64,000 nt of DNA, from the NCBI GenBank assembly GCA_037893225.1, contig JAZGUH010000401.1, forward strand, positions 1,240,001 to 1,304,000, given 5' to 3'. Within the stretch, counting starts at the first letter, position 1, and each line of letters opens with the position of its first letter. The position numbers were made by a program, and so were the translations under genes. Positions 22,543 through 34,086 of the stretch are shown in pieces. The notes under the pieces are model-generated. The model saw only the letters and a list, made by a program, of their open reading frames with translations, made no database searches and was not told the origin of the DNA. This stretch comes from Hippasteria phrygiana (Eukaryota; Echinodermata; Asteroidea; Valvatida; Goniasteridae).

Positions 22543-24119
22543 ATGATGATGTTCGTCCATCGATGTCGACGATGACCACAACTTCAACTGCTGCTCGAGT
22601 GTGTCCGGAGGTGGCTGATGAGTCCTATCCGGGCGCGGAACTCTCTGCCACAGGTCATGCATTTTGGGGGGCGGGTGGCTGGGCTGAGGTGTTGGCTGCT
22701 CTGGTTTTTCTTGCTGCACGCTTGTTTTCAGCTGCAGCTCTGCGACGCTGCTCGGAGAACGCTGCTCGGAGAGCTCTGCTCCTCTCTTCGTCAGGCTGCG
22801 CCAAGAGGGCCGGTCTGCTGCCAAGTTTTCCCAAGTTTCGACGGGTATCTCAAAGCTCTTCAAGGCGGTCTTCAGATTGTCCTTGAAGCGAAGCTTGGGT
22901 CGTCAGACGGCACGCTTTCCATCCGCCAGTTCACCATACAGGGGTAGCTTTGGGAGCCTCTGGTCATCCATATGCCTGACGTGTTTAGCCCATCTGTCAT
23001 GTGCTTTCACCAGGAGGGTGTGGATACTAGGCATGCCGGCGCGAGAGAGAACTTCTGTGTCAGGAATCTTGTCCTGCCATCTGATCCTCAACAGTTTGCG
23101 GAGGCGGACTGTGTAGAAGTGGTTCAGCCGTCTCGCATGTCTGCTGTAGACAGTCCACGATTCGCAAGCGTAGAGGAGCGTTGTAATCACTATAGCTTGG
23201 TAGACCTTTAGCTTAGTGCTGAGGCTGATGCCCCTTCGTTCCCATACGTTGGATTGAAGCCGCCCGAATACGCTGCTGGCTTTCGCGATTCTACGGCTGA
23301 CTTCCTCGTTAATGTTCGCCTTGCGAGACAAGGTGCTACCCAGGTATGTGAACTTGTCCACGTCGTTAAGTGCGATCCCCTTGATTTTGATGTTGGGTTT
23401 CTGATAGGGCTTACCAGCGCTGGCCTGGTACATCACTTTGGTCGTTTTTGTACTGTTGGTGAGTCTAAAGTTGTCGCACGCCATTGAAAACCTGTCAGTG
23501 CTCGTTTGCATTTTGAGGTCACTGGTGGCGTTTAGAGAACAATCATCGACAAAGAGGAAGTCTTTGATGACCGTCTCTTTCACTTTGGTGACAGCCTGCA
23601 GGCGGCGTTGGTTAAACAGCTTCCCGTCTGACCTATGTCTGATGATGTGAATTCCTTCCTCACTTTCTCGGAAGGCATCGGAGAGCATGGCTGAGAACAT
23701 CATGCTGAGAACATCATGCTGAAGAGCCTCTCTGCTGACGTGTCAAAGGCCTTTGTAAGATCTACAAAGGTGGTGTAGAGGTCCCTGTTCTGTTCCTGGT
23801 TCTCCTGGAGCTGTCTTGCCGCAAAGATTATGTCCACCGTTCCTCTTCCGGCGCGGAAACCGCACTGACTCTCGGGGAGGTGTCCCTGTTCGAGGTGCTG
23901 GATGAGTCGGTTGGGGAGAACTCTGGCAAGGATCTTGCCGGCTATGGACAAGAGTGATATGCCCCGGTGGTTGTCACAAGATTGACAGTTTCCCTTCCTT
24001 TTGTAGAGGTGCACAATGGAGGCATCCTTGAAGTTTTGGGGTGTGACACCTTGCTCCCGCATGGACTGGAAGATGTCCACCATTTTCTGGATGAGGACAG
24101 GTCCCCCTGACTTGTACAC
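22543..24119 (-). pseudogene. Reverse transcriptase and C-terminal domain of LINE copy C
   Basis: Minus frames at 23700-24119 (GISLLSIAGKILARV, CGFRAGRGTVDII, VDLTKAFDT), 22903-23703 (DFLFVDDCSL active site, then FTYLGSTLSRKANINEEVSR, LLYACESWTVYSRHARRLN, LRIRWQDKIPDTEVL) and 22522-22863 (KSFEIPVETWENLAADRPSW tail). This is the most complete RT C-terminal half in the window. Frameshifts and the internal deletion inactivate it. Confidence 0.87.
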
Positions 24120-24120
24120 C

Positions 24121-25737
24121 TGTCAAATCATTTCCATTTTTATGCCTGATTTTTATGCCTGATATTTCTCGTCTTAGATCGTTTTTTTATCGTGAATAAT
24201 TGTTTTTCTTTTCGTTAACCCCCGCACGGAATCGACTCGACTTACATGGAACTTCGCTTTAATTACGTAATATGTTTAAGTTTCAAAAGCGATGACTCCA
24301 CGAAACGCACCAAATTTGTGTATATAGGCCCAGAGTCCGATTATCTCCTTTATTCGACGGTTACAGGAAGACGCCCCTCATAGACTATGGTTATGGTAAT
24401 TCGCTGTCCTTTATATGGTAATTCGTTTGTGCTATGCTATTGGAAGTTTTTCAGGTGAAACGCGTTTTCGGAAGTATAAGTTTCACGTGTAGAATTTAAT
24501 GTGGGAGAACCATTTGTGCGTTTAGGAGAGAGAGTTGTCCAAGAGTTTGAAGGTGTGAAGTGTGGTTGGGTCGCTGCCATCCGTATAGTTACCAGCAGGC
24601 GAGTGGAAACAGCCACCGCAGGTACAGGGCCGGCCAACCAAACCGATAAGGCCAAGGGCCACAGTCAGAAGTACGAGTTCAACGTACATGATACTATGTG
24701 ACACTCTCTTCCATCATCATGTTTGACCGGACGTCACAGAGCGTTAGCCTGATTCACGAGTAAATTCTCCCGAATTACCGTAAGTTTCATTTTATTGCCA
24801 ATATTAAAAACTGATTTTCGAGATTTGATTGTTTTTACACCGAACTGGTATTCACTGTAATTCACTGATTTGTATTTATACTCATTGTTCATACTTCATA
24901 AAGAACAGACATTTGTAGTGTTTTGGGTTATTTTAAATCTATAGATGACCATTTTCCCTGGGTTGAGCAACCCCCCAATTCCTGTGAGACCGAACCTGTA
25001 GACGGCAGGGACCCAAGGTAGCCGGGTGATGACTGATTTCATACTGCGTCGAGCACGACAATCCAGTCAAGGTTACCCGCCTGAATTCTGGGGGAAGGTT
25101 GTATAACCATCACTAAATTGGTTGCTTTGGTTTACTTTGATTTGAGTTGCTAAAGAGCGATTTAATTTGAGTTTGCTTTGCTTTCTTTAACCAGTTTGGC
25201 ATTAATTGAATACTTTGATTTGTATTTCTTTTTATGACTTGCCGGTATTATATGGATCAGTTAATTTCTCGTTAACATTTGCTTGAGAGATTATACGGGA
25301 TCATTATTCCAAGCTTCATAAATTTGCTGATGCAAAGTTTCTTTTTTATGCTGTGCTTATTAACATGCTAATTAACCTGCTATTAACTTAGTTTGATTTG
25401 AGAAGTTGCCTCCGCTATAATTTATCTAAGTTGAACTTATTGCATTTCGCACAGTTTTGTTTGAGTTTATTATTAAGGAAAAGTGCTGAATTATTTGGAT
25501 CATTCCTGAGTTCTTGAGTGACTTCGCTTATTTTGGAAGATTTCGCTAATTGTCTTTGGCCATCTTGTACATTTTGTAAATAATTTAATTCATTGCATTT
25601 GTATTTTGTTAATTTCTGTTCCTTAATTAAATTGATACTTTTGTTCTTGAAATTAAAACTGCTTCTTCTTTGCATTATTTATTGAGTTCACGGCAGAACT
25701 ATACCGACCAATCGGTTTGAGGAGAAACTAGTTGACA
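24121..25737. mobile_element. Solo LTR, 1617 bp, in LINE copy C
   Basis: Begins TGTCAA and ends TTGACA (TG...CA with 6-bp inverted ends), flanked by the 5-bp duplication ACACC at 24116-24120 and 25738-25742. LINE copy B has the site once (TTGTACACCTCAGC). No internal gag/pol and no second LTR are present. These are the marks of a solo LTR left by LTR-LTR recombination. A TATATAGG string near 24321 could be a promoter element. Confidence 0.88.
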
Positions 25738-25742
25738 ACACC

Positions 25743-26974
25743 TCAGCAGGTATTGCATCAGCACCGGGCCCCTTTCCACTGGACAGCTGACGGATGACCT
25801 TCTGAGTCTCCTTAAGGCTGGGTGGTGTGTCGAGTTCCTGGTTGACTGGAACCTGTTGGAGGCGTTGGATGGCCTCGTCATTGATGGAGGACAGACGGTT
25901 CAGGACAGCACCAAAGTGTTCAGCCCATCTCTCCATGATCTTGGCTCGATATATAATGAGCGTTGTCCCGTCTGCGCTGAGGAGGGGAGAGGAACTGGAG
26001 GACTGTGGACCGTAGACAGTTGAGTAAACTGCGTCCTTGAAGGCAGACCAATCTTCATCGACGTGAGAGCTTTCTAGCTGCAAGCCGTCCAGCTTTTTGT
26101 CCACGTCACTGGAGAGACCAGCCACAACCTCTTCCTGCTTCAGTTTTGAGACGTTCAGCTTCTTGAAGGTCCTATTCCCTTTAGGCCGCGTCTCTTGGGC
26201 AAGATCTGGAGTTTGACTTTGGACACGATCAGCCTGTGGTCTGTCCAGCAGTCAGCGCCGCACATGGCCTTCGTGACCTTGACATCATGTCTGTCCTTCC
26301 TTCTGGTGATAACATAATCAATCAGATGCCAATGTTTAGATCGTGGATGCATCCAGGATGCTCTATTACGGGTAGGCAGACGGAAGAAGGTGTTGGTGAT
26401 GAGTTGGTCATGCATGGAGCACATCTTCAGGAGGAGGAGGCCGTTGCTATGCATTTCCCCACTCCGTGAGAGCCGATCACTCCGTTCCAGGTCTGGTGGT
26501 GGTACCAACTCTGGCGTTGAATCGCCAAGAAGGATGAGTTTGGGACTGCTGTGGTGAGGGGGTCGAGTTCTTCAAAGAACTTGTCCTCCACCTACTCAGG
26601 GTTGGTCATGGTGGGTGCGTAGGAGCTGGTAATATTGTCACACACTTGTTCTGGCCCAGAGGGAGTTGAAGCGTCATGAGACGGTCGTTCAGCCCCTTCG
26701 GTAAGCTGGCGAGCTTGGAGACAATATGGGATTTGACCGCAAAGCCTATTCCTGCCTCTCTGCGTTCCTGGCTGCTGCGTCCGCTCCAGGAAATGGTGTA
26801 GCCTCCTCCGTGTTCGGAGAGCTGTCCCTTGCCGAGTAGGCGCATTTCACTGAGGGCCGCAACACCAGCCTCACTCTCTCGTCCCGGCTCATCCGGATCC
26901 AGTGGCAGGACGGAGTCGAGACAACTGGAAGATGAACAGGAGTGCATGGAGCTCCCGGAAGCTTGACAGTTCAC
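25743..26974 (-). pseudogene. Endonuclease and linker remnant of LINE copy C
   Basis: Minus frames 25688-26125 (RT linker: WAEHFGAVLNRLSS, LSLKETQ-like), 26155-26508 (RLPTRNRASWMHPRSKHWHL, CWTDHRLIVSKVKL) and 26606-26974 (GGGYTISWSGRSSQER). The same blocks as in copies A and B, with several frameshifts. Confidence 0.8.
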
Positions 26975-27536
26975 GTCTGTGGGGCTCCACTCCAGATTTT
27001 ATGACAGGGTTTACTCCCTGGCTATTTGCCCATAGCTGGGGGAGGCAGACTGCTGACTGGAATCGGAGTTTACCTTCTCCCAGGTAGATTGCATACCATG
27101 GCTAACGAGCCCCACCTGCCCGGGTTTAGAATCAGAGTTTTCCTTCTCGTAGGTAAACTGTACAGTGTGAAATACACGCAAGGCCGTCAAAATTCGATTT
27201 CTTTTCTAGAATGATTATTAAAATCTTTTGCCCTTGATTCAAAATATTGTCTACAGTGGCAACATTCAGTGAAGGGGCACAGTGTTCTGCTTGCGTCATC
27301 AATTGCAAAAACGGTTGCTCATAAGATAGATGTGCGGTTAATGATATTTAGGTTAATATCTAAAATTGACAATGATGTACACCAGCCGGCCTTCAAAGAT
27401 TTGATATTATATTAATAACATGGCCGACTTTGTTCAGCGATATGATGAGTTCCCGTCTGACGTGTATTTAGTTCACATTAACTGTTATGCTACTGGAAGG
27501 TAACGCGTTTCAATTTATCTTACGTCACGGTCATAG

Positions 27537-27809
27537 ATCTGGAAGCTCCCAATGTTACCTGTCCAAGCACCGTCCTTTCTATGAGTACAGACACGGGCTT
27601 GGCAAATGCTGCTGTGATGTGGTCAACGAAGCCATCAGCTACCGATAATGCAGATGAAGTTGATGCCAGTGACATACAATGCATTGACCATGCAGGCAGT
27701 GTTGTGGAGTCTGGTGGGACGTATGATATAGGCACAACCCAAATCAACTGCAGTGCAACTGATGCTGCCATGAATACAGGATCATGCCAATTCACACTTG
27801 AAGTCGTTG
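27537..27809 (+). CDS. HYR-domain exon 6 (A-type)
   Basis: 273 nt between GGTCATAG and TTG|GTTAGT, phase 1-1. The encoded domain is the same as exon 4; the exons differ by a silent GACATA/GATATA change. Surrounding intron is also close to that of exon 4, fitting a recent unit duplication. Confidence 0.92.
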
Positions 27810-28519
27810 GTTAGTATTACATCCGGGTACCTTTATCATAAATGACTACTCGCCGAATCCATATTATAGTGTTTTCATAGCTTCAGTAGCATGTGGTTGA
27901 TCGGCATGAAATTCGTGACCTTTCCCAGCCCAAATAGAAATATAGATTAATCTTTCATAGCATAATGCCACTGTTTAGCGGGAGAGTGGGGTAAATTGAG
28001 CCATCGAGTAAGTTGAGTTACACCCTGGATCTGCATTTGGAATTGAGACAGCAGTGAGATACCGCCCTGTGTTGGTAACCTCTTTCATTAATTCCCTTAT
28101 TGAAAACTTAGTAAAATGTTGTTGACAGAAGCTATTATTTTCTAGTATTTAATGAAGGAAAAAAATGTCAAAAACTATATTTTAAGTTTTTACAAAGATA
28201 CAATTTGAATTCTCTGGGTAAAATCTGTATGGGGCAACACATCCGTTTGATCAGTTCTGATACAAATTCATTAATTAATTTATAACTCTATAAATAATTG
28301 GGCTATTGCTCAATTGCCGATACATTGTTCAAGATCGAGAATTTAACTTTTACAAAGTGTCAAAATTGGATCAACATGTGACACAAATGTAGGTAAAATC
28401 TTGATTTTACAAAACTTCTTCGGGATGTGCGTTGTTTGTGTTTCTGGTATTAATAACATGACCAATGTTAACGATCTGCCTTTCATTAATAGCATTAATG
28501 TAATGCTGCAGATGGCGTG

Positions 28520-29875
28520 TGTCACCACTCACGTTGCTTTCGGGCTTGACATGCACTTTCACTTTCAAATTAATCTAAATGTGGTGATCCCGGGATTCGT
28601 ACAACTTTAGACTGTCTAATACTTGACCACTTTTAACTCTTTTGAAGTTATTTACAATATATTTACATTTGTCAGATCAAGACAAAATACATCAAATTGA
28701 TATTCTGAACTTGCTCTAACTTTTGGTTTGATTACAAAATCTCTTCACAAAGTATTATTGAGAAGATATATAAATTCAATTGCTCTTGGCAATGATGGCT
28801 ACTAAATTGTTACTTAACTATTGGATTGATTATGGTACACAAGTTCAGTTTGTTACTAATATGAAGCCCTTTTAGCGGAGATTGATGAGTTCGATCCTCC
28901 CTGAACGCCAGGTAGTCCTCAGAGTCCAGCAAGCGACCCCAGGCACGCACTCCTATTGATAGTGGTTTGGCTTCCCTCACTGTGCCTTACGGCTCTGCTA
29001 CAGCTCAGATTTCTGGCTAGTCAAACGGGTACAGGGTGGCTATTTGAACAAAATGCAATTACACAAATCCAATACAAACAGTCGACTCACAGATCATCCT
29101 AAAACTGATTTTGGGCAACACATGACCTCAGGATTCTTTTACCAATAATACAATCAATTTTAAACATTCATCTTTTTTCTGTGTAATACACCAATCTTTA
29201 GTAACTGTGATCATGCAACAGTAACAACGATCATACAACTGCAAATCTTGTTTCGTAAGAACCATAGGTTGATAATCTTACACTTTAATCATAATTGTAT
29301 CCATAAGTTTCTTTCTTTTTATATCTAATAATATGATTATTAAACTTGCGACTATTTGACTTTGGTCCTTGACTGAAATTGCTACAGGATGGGTGCTGCT
29401 ATACCGGACTTCAGGGCTGTTGGATTTCGACACTGGCAACTTTGCCGAACTGGCACAAAACCGGCAATCGGTTACTGAATTTTACCGATGTGATTCTATC
29501 AGCTTGCCCTGGATCAGCGGTCTGCACCTCAACCTTGTTCACACTGTGACTGTCCTGGTTTCCAGTCAATTCTGAACTCTCTCTCACTCTTTCAAAAAAT
29601 ATCGACTCTCTACGACTGTTTCAGCGTCAATAACCATGGCCTGCGTCAACAATTTAAATGTTCCATAAGTTGACCCAATTGCACAATACCGTACAACGAC
29701 ATGCTTAAACGTGTCATTCCACTTATTCACTACCATTGTTTGAAAACGCGACAATGCGCATGGAATTGTCTTGAGAGCTGATTGGTCGAAAGTTTGTATA
29801 CGTCATACAGCCCGAGATGAGTTGACGCGCAGAAATAGAAGTACCAAAATATATATATATAACCGGATCGTGACA
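28520..29875. mobile_element. Solo LTR, 1356 bp, 30 bp upstream of HYR exon 7
   Basis: Begins TGTCAC and ends GTGACA, flanked by the 5-bp duplication GCGTG at 28515-28519 and 29876-29880. Units 2 and 3 have the site once (GATGGCGTGTTTCAATT). It ends 30 bp before exon 7, so the pyrimidine tract and AG stay but any branch point further upstream is displaced. Its 3' end holds an ATATATATAT run. It is not visibly the same family as the LTR at 24121. Confidence 0.9.
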
Positions 29876-29905
29876 GCGTGTTTCAATTTATCATCACGTT
29901 CATAG

Positions 29906-30178
29906 ATCTGGAAGCTCCCAACGTCACCTGTCCAAGCGCTGTCCTTTCAATGAGTACAGACAAGGGCATGGCTAATGCTGCTGTGATATGGTCACCGATG
30001 CCATCAGCTACCGATAATGTGAATGAAGTTGAATCGACTGGCATACAATGTGTTGACAATGCAGGCAGTGTCGTGCAGTCTGGTGGGAATTATGACATAG
30101 GCACAACCACAGTGAACTGCAGTGCAACTGATGCTGCCGTGAATACAGGATTGTGCCAATTCACCATTGAAGTTATTG
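29906..30178 (+). CDS. HYR-domain exon 7 (B-type)
   Basis: 273 nt after ATCACGTTCATAG, donor ATTG|GTCAGT, phase 1-1. Close to exon 5 but with CVDNAGS for CVDDAGS, GLCQF for GSCQF, and the regular NYDIG block. All four cysteines are kept. The upstream solo LTR may weaken or alter its splicing; coding capacity is intact. Confidence 0.9.
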
Positions 30179-30882
30179 GTCAGTATTAAGACTTGATATC
30201 AAGACCTTAACACTTCCTGAACTTTGTTCTAGGAAGGATAGAATCGTACGCTTTTGCCACCGGCTTTTGCCATAGTTCGAATTTACAGCGCCACAGGAAA
30301 ACCAACCCGTCGCGACATCTTTCGGTAAAAACGTTGACATTCTGCATGAGTGTAGGGTATTCATACATCCAAAAACTCACGCAAGTACAGTAGGCGTTCG
30401 TCCGTTTGATTTGTCGAGCAGACAGCTGATTGAGCCCGGACAGCCTTTGATATGAACAGCTCAATGGACGCTAAGAAGAGCCCATTTTAGCGCCTTCTCT
30501 AGTTTTTGTTGCCCGTTGCCCATTGCAGAATAATAGCAATATTCACGAAGGCGTAAATACCTCAGAGAAATAGTTCACAATATGAAACTTCACTATTAAA
30601 CCTATGTTTGATAAAAGGAAAAAGTCATATTTTTACATCACGTAGACGACGACGTAACGGCGACGCCCGCGCTGCTGCATGGAAATACTGTTTTCAATTG
30701 GTTAACTACAATTCTCCACAAAATACTGAACGATTTAGACCTAGACCTGAAATGTAGCTTTGATACATAACTTGATATATTACTTGTTGATACAGTTGAT
30801 ATAATTACTATATTTGACGGGACTCCGAAACTCCCGTATGGATGAATGTAAGTTATGATGGGTTATATGGGTACTCATGATT

Positions 30883-31112
30883 ATGTTGGGCGCAATCGGT
30901 CGATGTGCGCGATCGGTCGATCGTGCTGCGCTATCGGTCGATCGTGACGCTATGGGCCGATCGCGCTGCCACCAGTCGAACACATTTTCTTTCTAATTCA
31001 CGGCTCTGGAGGATTTTTGTAAAGGTAAGTAAATTTCAAGATATCTGTCAGAATCGACTGATAGCGCAGCACGATCGACCGATCGCGCACATCGACCGAT
31101 CGCGCCCAACAT
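30883..31112. mobile_element. 230-bp foldback element with CGATCGGTCGAT arms
   Basis: Arms of about 60 bp start ATGTTGGGCGCAATCGG and end in the complement CGATCGCGCCCAACAT. Each arm is itself repetitive (GATCGGTCGAT). Units 2 and 3 have an uninterrupted GTACCCATATAGTCAGT at this place, so it is a recent insertion in unit 4. The short frames across it are not taken as genes. Confidence 0.85.
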
Positions 31113-31376
31113 ATACAGTCAGTAGGCTACAGTGGATCCCAAGTGTATCTTAATATTGTACTGATGTCTACAAATCAAATGCCATATCTACTATCCTTCT
31201 AAATAGCCGATATTTACTGATCAAAAACCATGGATCGCTTCTCTGGACGGATCCCCTCTATGTCGGGGATTCAAAATGTCGTCTGCAGTTCGAACTTCTA
31301 GTTTATTGAAGGGACACAGCATCTTACGTTGTTTGCAACTGATCCACAAAAGTTACTTTGTAATACGCTAAACATT

Positions 31377-31926
31377 CAGTTTACATTGAAGGGACACAGT
31401 GTTCTGCTTGCGTCATAAATTGCAAAGAAGGTTGCTCATAAGATAGATGTGCGGTTAATGATATTTAGGTTAATATTTAAAATGGGCAATGATGTACACC
31501 AGCAGGCCTTCAAAGATTTAATATTATATTAATAACATGGCCGACTTTGTTCAGCGATATGATGAGTTCCCGTCTGACGTGTATTTAGTTCACATTAACT
31601 GTTATGCTACTGGAAGGTAATGCGTTTCAATGTATATTACGTCACGGTCATAGATCTGGAAGCTCCCAACGTCGCCTGTCCAAGCACCGTCCTTTCCATG
31701 AGTACAGACACGGGCTTGGCAAATGCTGCTGTGATATGGTCACCGATGCTATCAGCTACCGATAATGTGGATACATTTGAATCGACTGACATACAATGCG
31801 TTGAAGATGCAGGCAGTGTTGTGGAGTCTGGTGGGAATTATGACATAGGCACAACCACAGTAACGTGCAGTGCAACTGATGCTTCCATGAATGAAGGATC
31901 GTGCAACTTCACTATTACAGTTGTTG
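31377..31926 (+). repeat. Segmental-duplication unit 5 (exon 8 only)
   Basis: The A-exon 5' flank (ACATTCAGTTTACATTGAAGG to the acceptor) is shared with units 2-4; exon 8 follows. Homology to the other units ends just after exon 8, where a foldback element starts. Confidence 0.8.
31654..31926 (+). CDS. HYR-domain exon 8 (A-type, diverged)
   Basis: 273 nt between GGTCATAG and TTG|GTTAGT, phase 1-1. More diverged than exons 1, 2, 4 and 6: VACPSTV, NVDTFESTDIQCVEDAGS, GTTTVTCSATDASMNEG and CNFTITV. The four cysteines and SATDN remain. The ESTD and VDT changes are shared with exon 9, so it links the duplicated block and the older downstream exons. Confidence 0.92.
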
Positions 31927-31938
31927 GTTAGTATTCAT

Positions 31939-32344
31939 TATATAACACCTAAGTAGATCCTTGTCATTTGATTGGAGGATTGTAGGTCACGCGACATTCA
32001 TTAATCAAACCATTGCACGGCTTACGTCACGATCGTGCATTTTTTGTTCCATTCACCGTGCATTTTCGTTCCATCCCTTTTTATCAATTGCACGCTCGGC
32101 CGGATATGTATGCAATAACTATGCATGCGTTAGTAGTACAAAACGCACGCCCTCCTTTAACAAGAGACAACCATTCGATCATAATGGCGGACGTTCCAAA
32201 TTGTTAATGGTTTAACTTAAACCTATATTGTTAACTTTGAACAAGCTGAAGAAAAACAATAGTGGATGACACAATATAATTTTTGTAAATTTTGGGTATT
32301 ATCCTCCAATCAAATGACAAAGATCTACTTGGATGTTATATAAA
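31939..32344. mobile_element. Foldback/MITE starting 13 bp after exon 8 donor
   Basis: TATAACACCTAAGTAGATC...GTCATTTGATTGGAGGAT at the left is matched in complement by ATCCTCCAATCAAATGAC...GATCTACTTGGATGTTATA at the right, about 45-bp arms. Related sequence (CTGATTGG, AACATTCATTATTTGTATA) recurs near 32400-32460 and 55380-55630. Confidence 0.75.
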
Positions 32345-33116
32345 ACAAATAATGAATGTTTTGCATTCCTGCAATGGTTGGCCTCGTTGAATGGAACATT
32401 CCATCTTTCAACGAATGAAAATATTCTCACCATTGCACTCGTAAACATTCATTATTTGTATACTATTGAAGTCGTTGATTAATAGTGGAATGAGAGTTTT
32501 GGTCAAATTCAGTTTAGGGACATCAGTGGCGTATGCAGGTTTATAGGGTTGGGCGGGAGGCACATTTTGTTGAAAAGGTAACCCGGGGACAAGTTCCAGT
32601 TGTAAAGCAGCGGCACTTCAGATTTATAGAACAAAATGTCGCCAGGGGGACAAGTTCCCCCTCCCCATGGACACGCCATCCAAAGATATGCCTCATTCTG
32701 AACTACTGTATTACTTTCTGCTCGTATTGAAACATCAATAGGACGAATTGCTCTATTTCATGTCGCTTTGCCTCTTTATACGGCTTTCAAAATTTCAAAG
32801 GCAATTATTTTGTTGGCAGTTTCAAGTAATTTAACAAAGACCGTATAGCTTTTTTGTAAAAGATAAATGGAGATTTCATTCTACAAGGAAACTGATTATA
32901 CGGCCACAATCACAGAATAGTAAAAACCTATTTCGTCTATTCCTTATGCTGCAAAAAGTATAGATTTGATTTTGAAACAATGATCTTGGGTGCGAGATAT
33001 TTTAATTGAATACTTAAAATTGAGGCGTTTACATAGTTCCTGATTCTCTTATACCTTGCACTTGTTCGTACATCTACGTAATAAGTGCTTTAACTTCATT
33101 CGTTTTACGTACGTAG
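32345..33116. other. Intron sequence, nothing recognised
   Basis: AT-rich sequence between exon 8 and exon 9 with no domain, inverted repeat or RNA gene recognised apart from the CATTCATTATTTGTATA string near 32450 that recurs near 55610. Confidence 0.6.
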
Positions 33117-33389
33117 ATGAGAAAGCTCCCGACGTCACCTGCCCAAGCAGTGTTCTATCCATGGGTACTGGCAAAGGCATGGCGAATACTGCTGTGATAT
33201 TCTCACCGATGCCATCAGCTACCGATAATGTGGATACCCTTGATTCGACTGACATACAATGCGTTGACGATGCAGGCAGTGTTGTGGAGTCTGGTGGGGC
33301 GTATGACCTGGGCACAACTACAGTAACGTGCAGTGCAACTGATACTGCCATGAATACAGGGTCATGCCAATTCACCATTGAAGTTGTTG
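33117..33389 (+). CDS. HYR-domain exon 9
   Basis: 273 nt, acceptor ACGTAG, consensus donor TTG|GTAAGT, phase 1-1. DEKAPDVTCP at the start, IFSPMPSATDN (Phe in place of the usual Trp), QCVDDAGS, GTTTVTCSATD and CQFTIEV. It lies outside the segmental duplication and its flanks are unrelated to exons 1-8. The consensus donor and intact frame suggest a stable, used exon. Confidence 0.93.
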
Positions 33390-34086
33390 GTAAGTATTGG
33401 TCTGGGATCTTACATAAAATTAGCATACATGCCATATTTTGAGGTACAGCAATTGCTCTTTCTTCATAAACAAAAGAACATCACACACTTTAACGTTAAA
33501 GGTGTTGTTGCATAAAATGATATATCACAATATTGCTTTATGAGAAATGAATATTGATTTTTATTTTATGTTAAAGATATACTTACCTTGGTCTTTTCGA
33601 GTTTCGACCCAATCTGCTCTATAATTGCTGTTACCATATTAGGAGCGATCAAGTTCATACCTTTAACGTAATAGCTATTAGTTTTGGATGGGTATTCATT
33701 GCAGTGCGTATCACAACTAATATCAACACTGACGATACTTTTCGCTTACATAACGAATCGGGTACGTAGCTCTATGATAAATCAAACTGGTGAAGCAATT
33801 TAGGCTTCACTCAGAGGCAATATATTTTTTGCAAACGCGCGAGAATATTTGTTGTACCGTTTATCTGGCGGCCGCCATTTAATTATTTGGCGTCCGCCAC
33901 TGGCGGGCGCAACAGAACTTCAGACGCACGCAGCCCCATAAAGAATCGTCTCCCCCCAGTCCCCCCCCCCCCCCCCATGAACATTTCGAGAAAATGATAG
34001 TATTATTCAGAAAAAAATGTGTAACATCCACCCCCACCCCCACAACTCCACCGCCCCCCCCCCCCCCCCCCCCTATGGAGAGAGCC
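33390..34086. other. Intron with poly-C tracts
   Basis: No exon recognised. Runs of 16 C at 33961-33976 and 20 C at 34054-34073 stand near its right end. Confidence 0.6.

Larger units (their letters stand above)
22539..27185 (-). mobile_element. LINE copy C, dead, split by a solo LTR
   Basis: Minus-strand element with a 3' CAT-repeat tail at 22539 and a 5' boundary near 27185 shared with sister flanks. It is interrupted at 24121-25737 by a solo LTR. It shares the ~160-bp RT deletion with copy B and has in addition a short duplication (AACATCATGCTGAG twice near 23697) and a deletion joining the RT linker to the endonuclease C-terminal region near 26020. Confidence 0.85.
27190..31376 (+). repeat. 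Segmental-duplication unit 4 (exons 6 and 7)
   Basis: Same order as units 2 and 3, without the TATAGG element, and with two later insertions: a solo LTR just before exon 7 and a foldback at 30883-31112. The flank after exon 7 ends in TAATACGCT, the sequence that precedes the LINE tail in units 2 and 3, but no LINE follows; it continues directly into the 5' flank of exon 8. Confidence 0.85.

Noticed and set aside
29369..29575. 68-codon frame
   Set aside because: It lies inside the solo LTR, which has no coding expectation.
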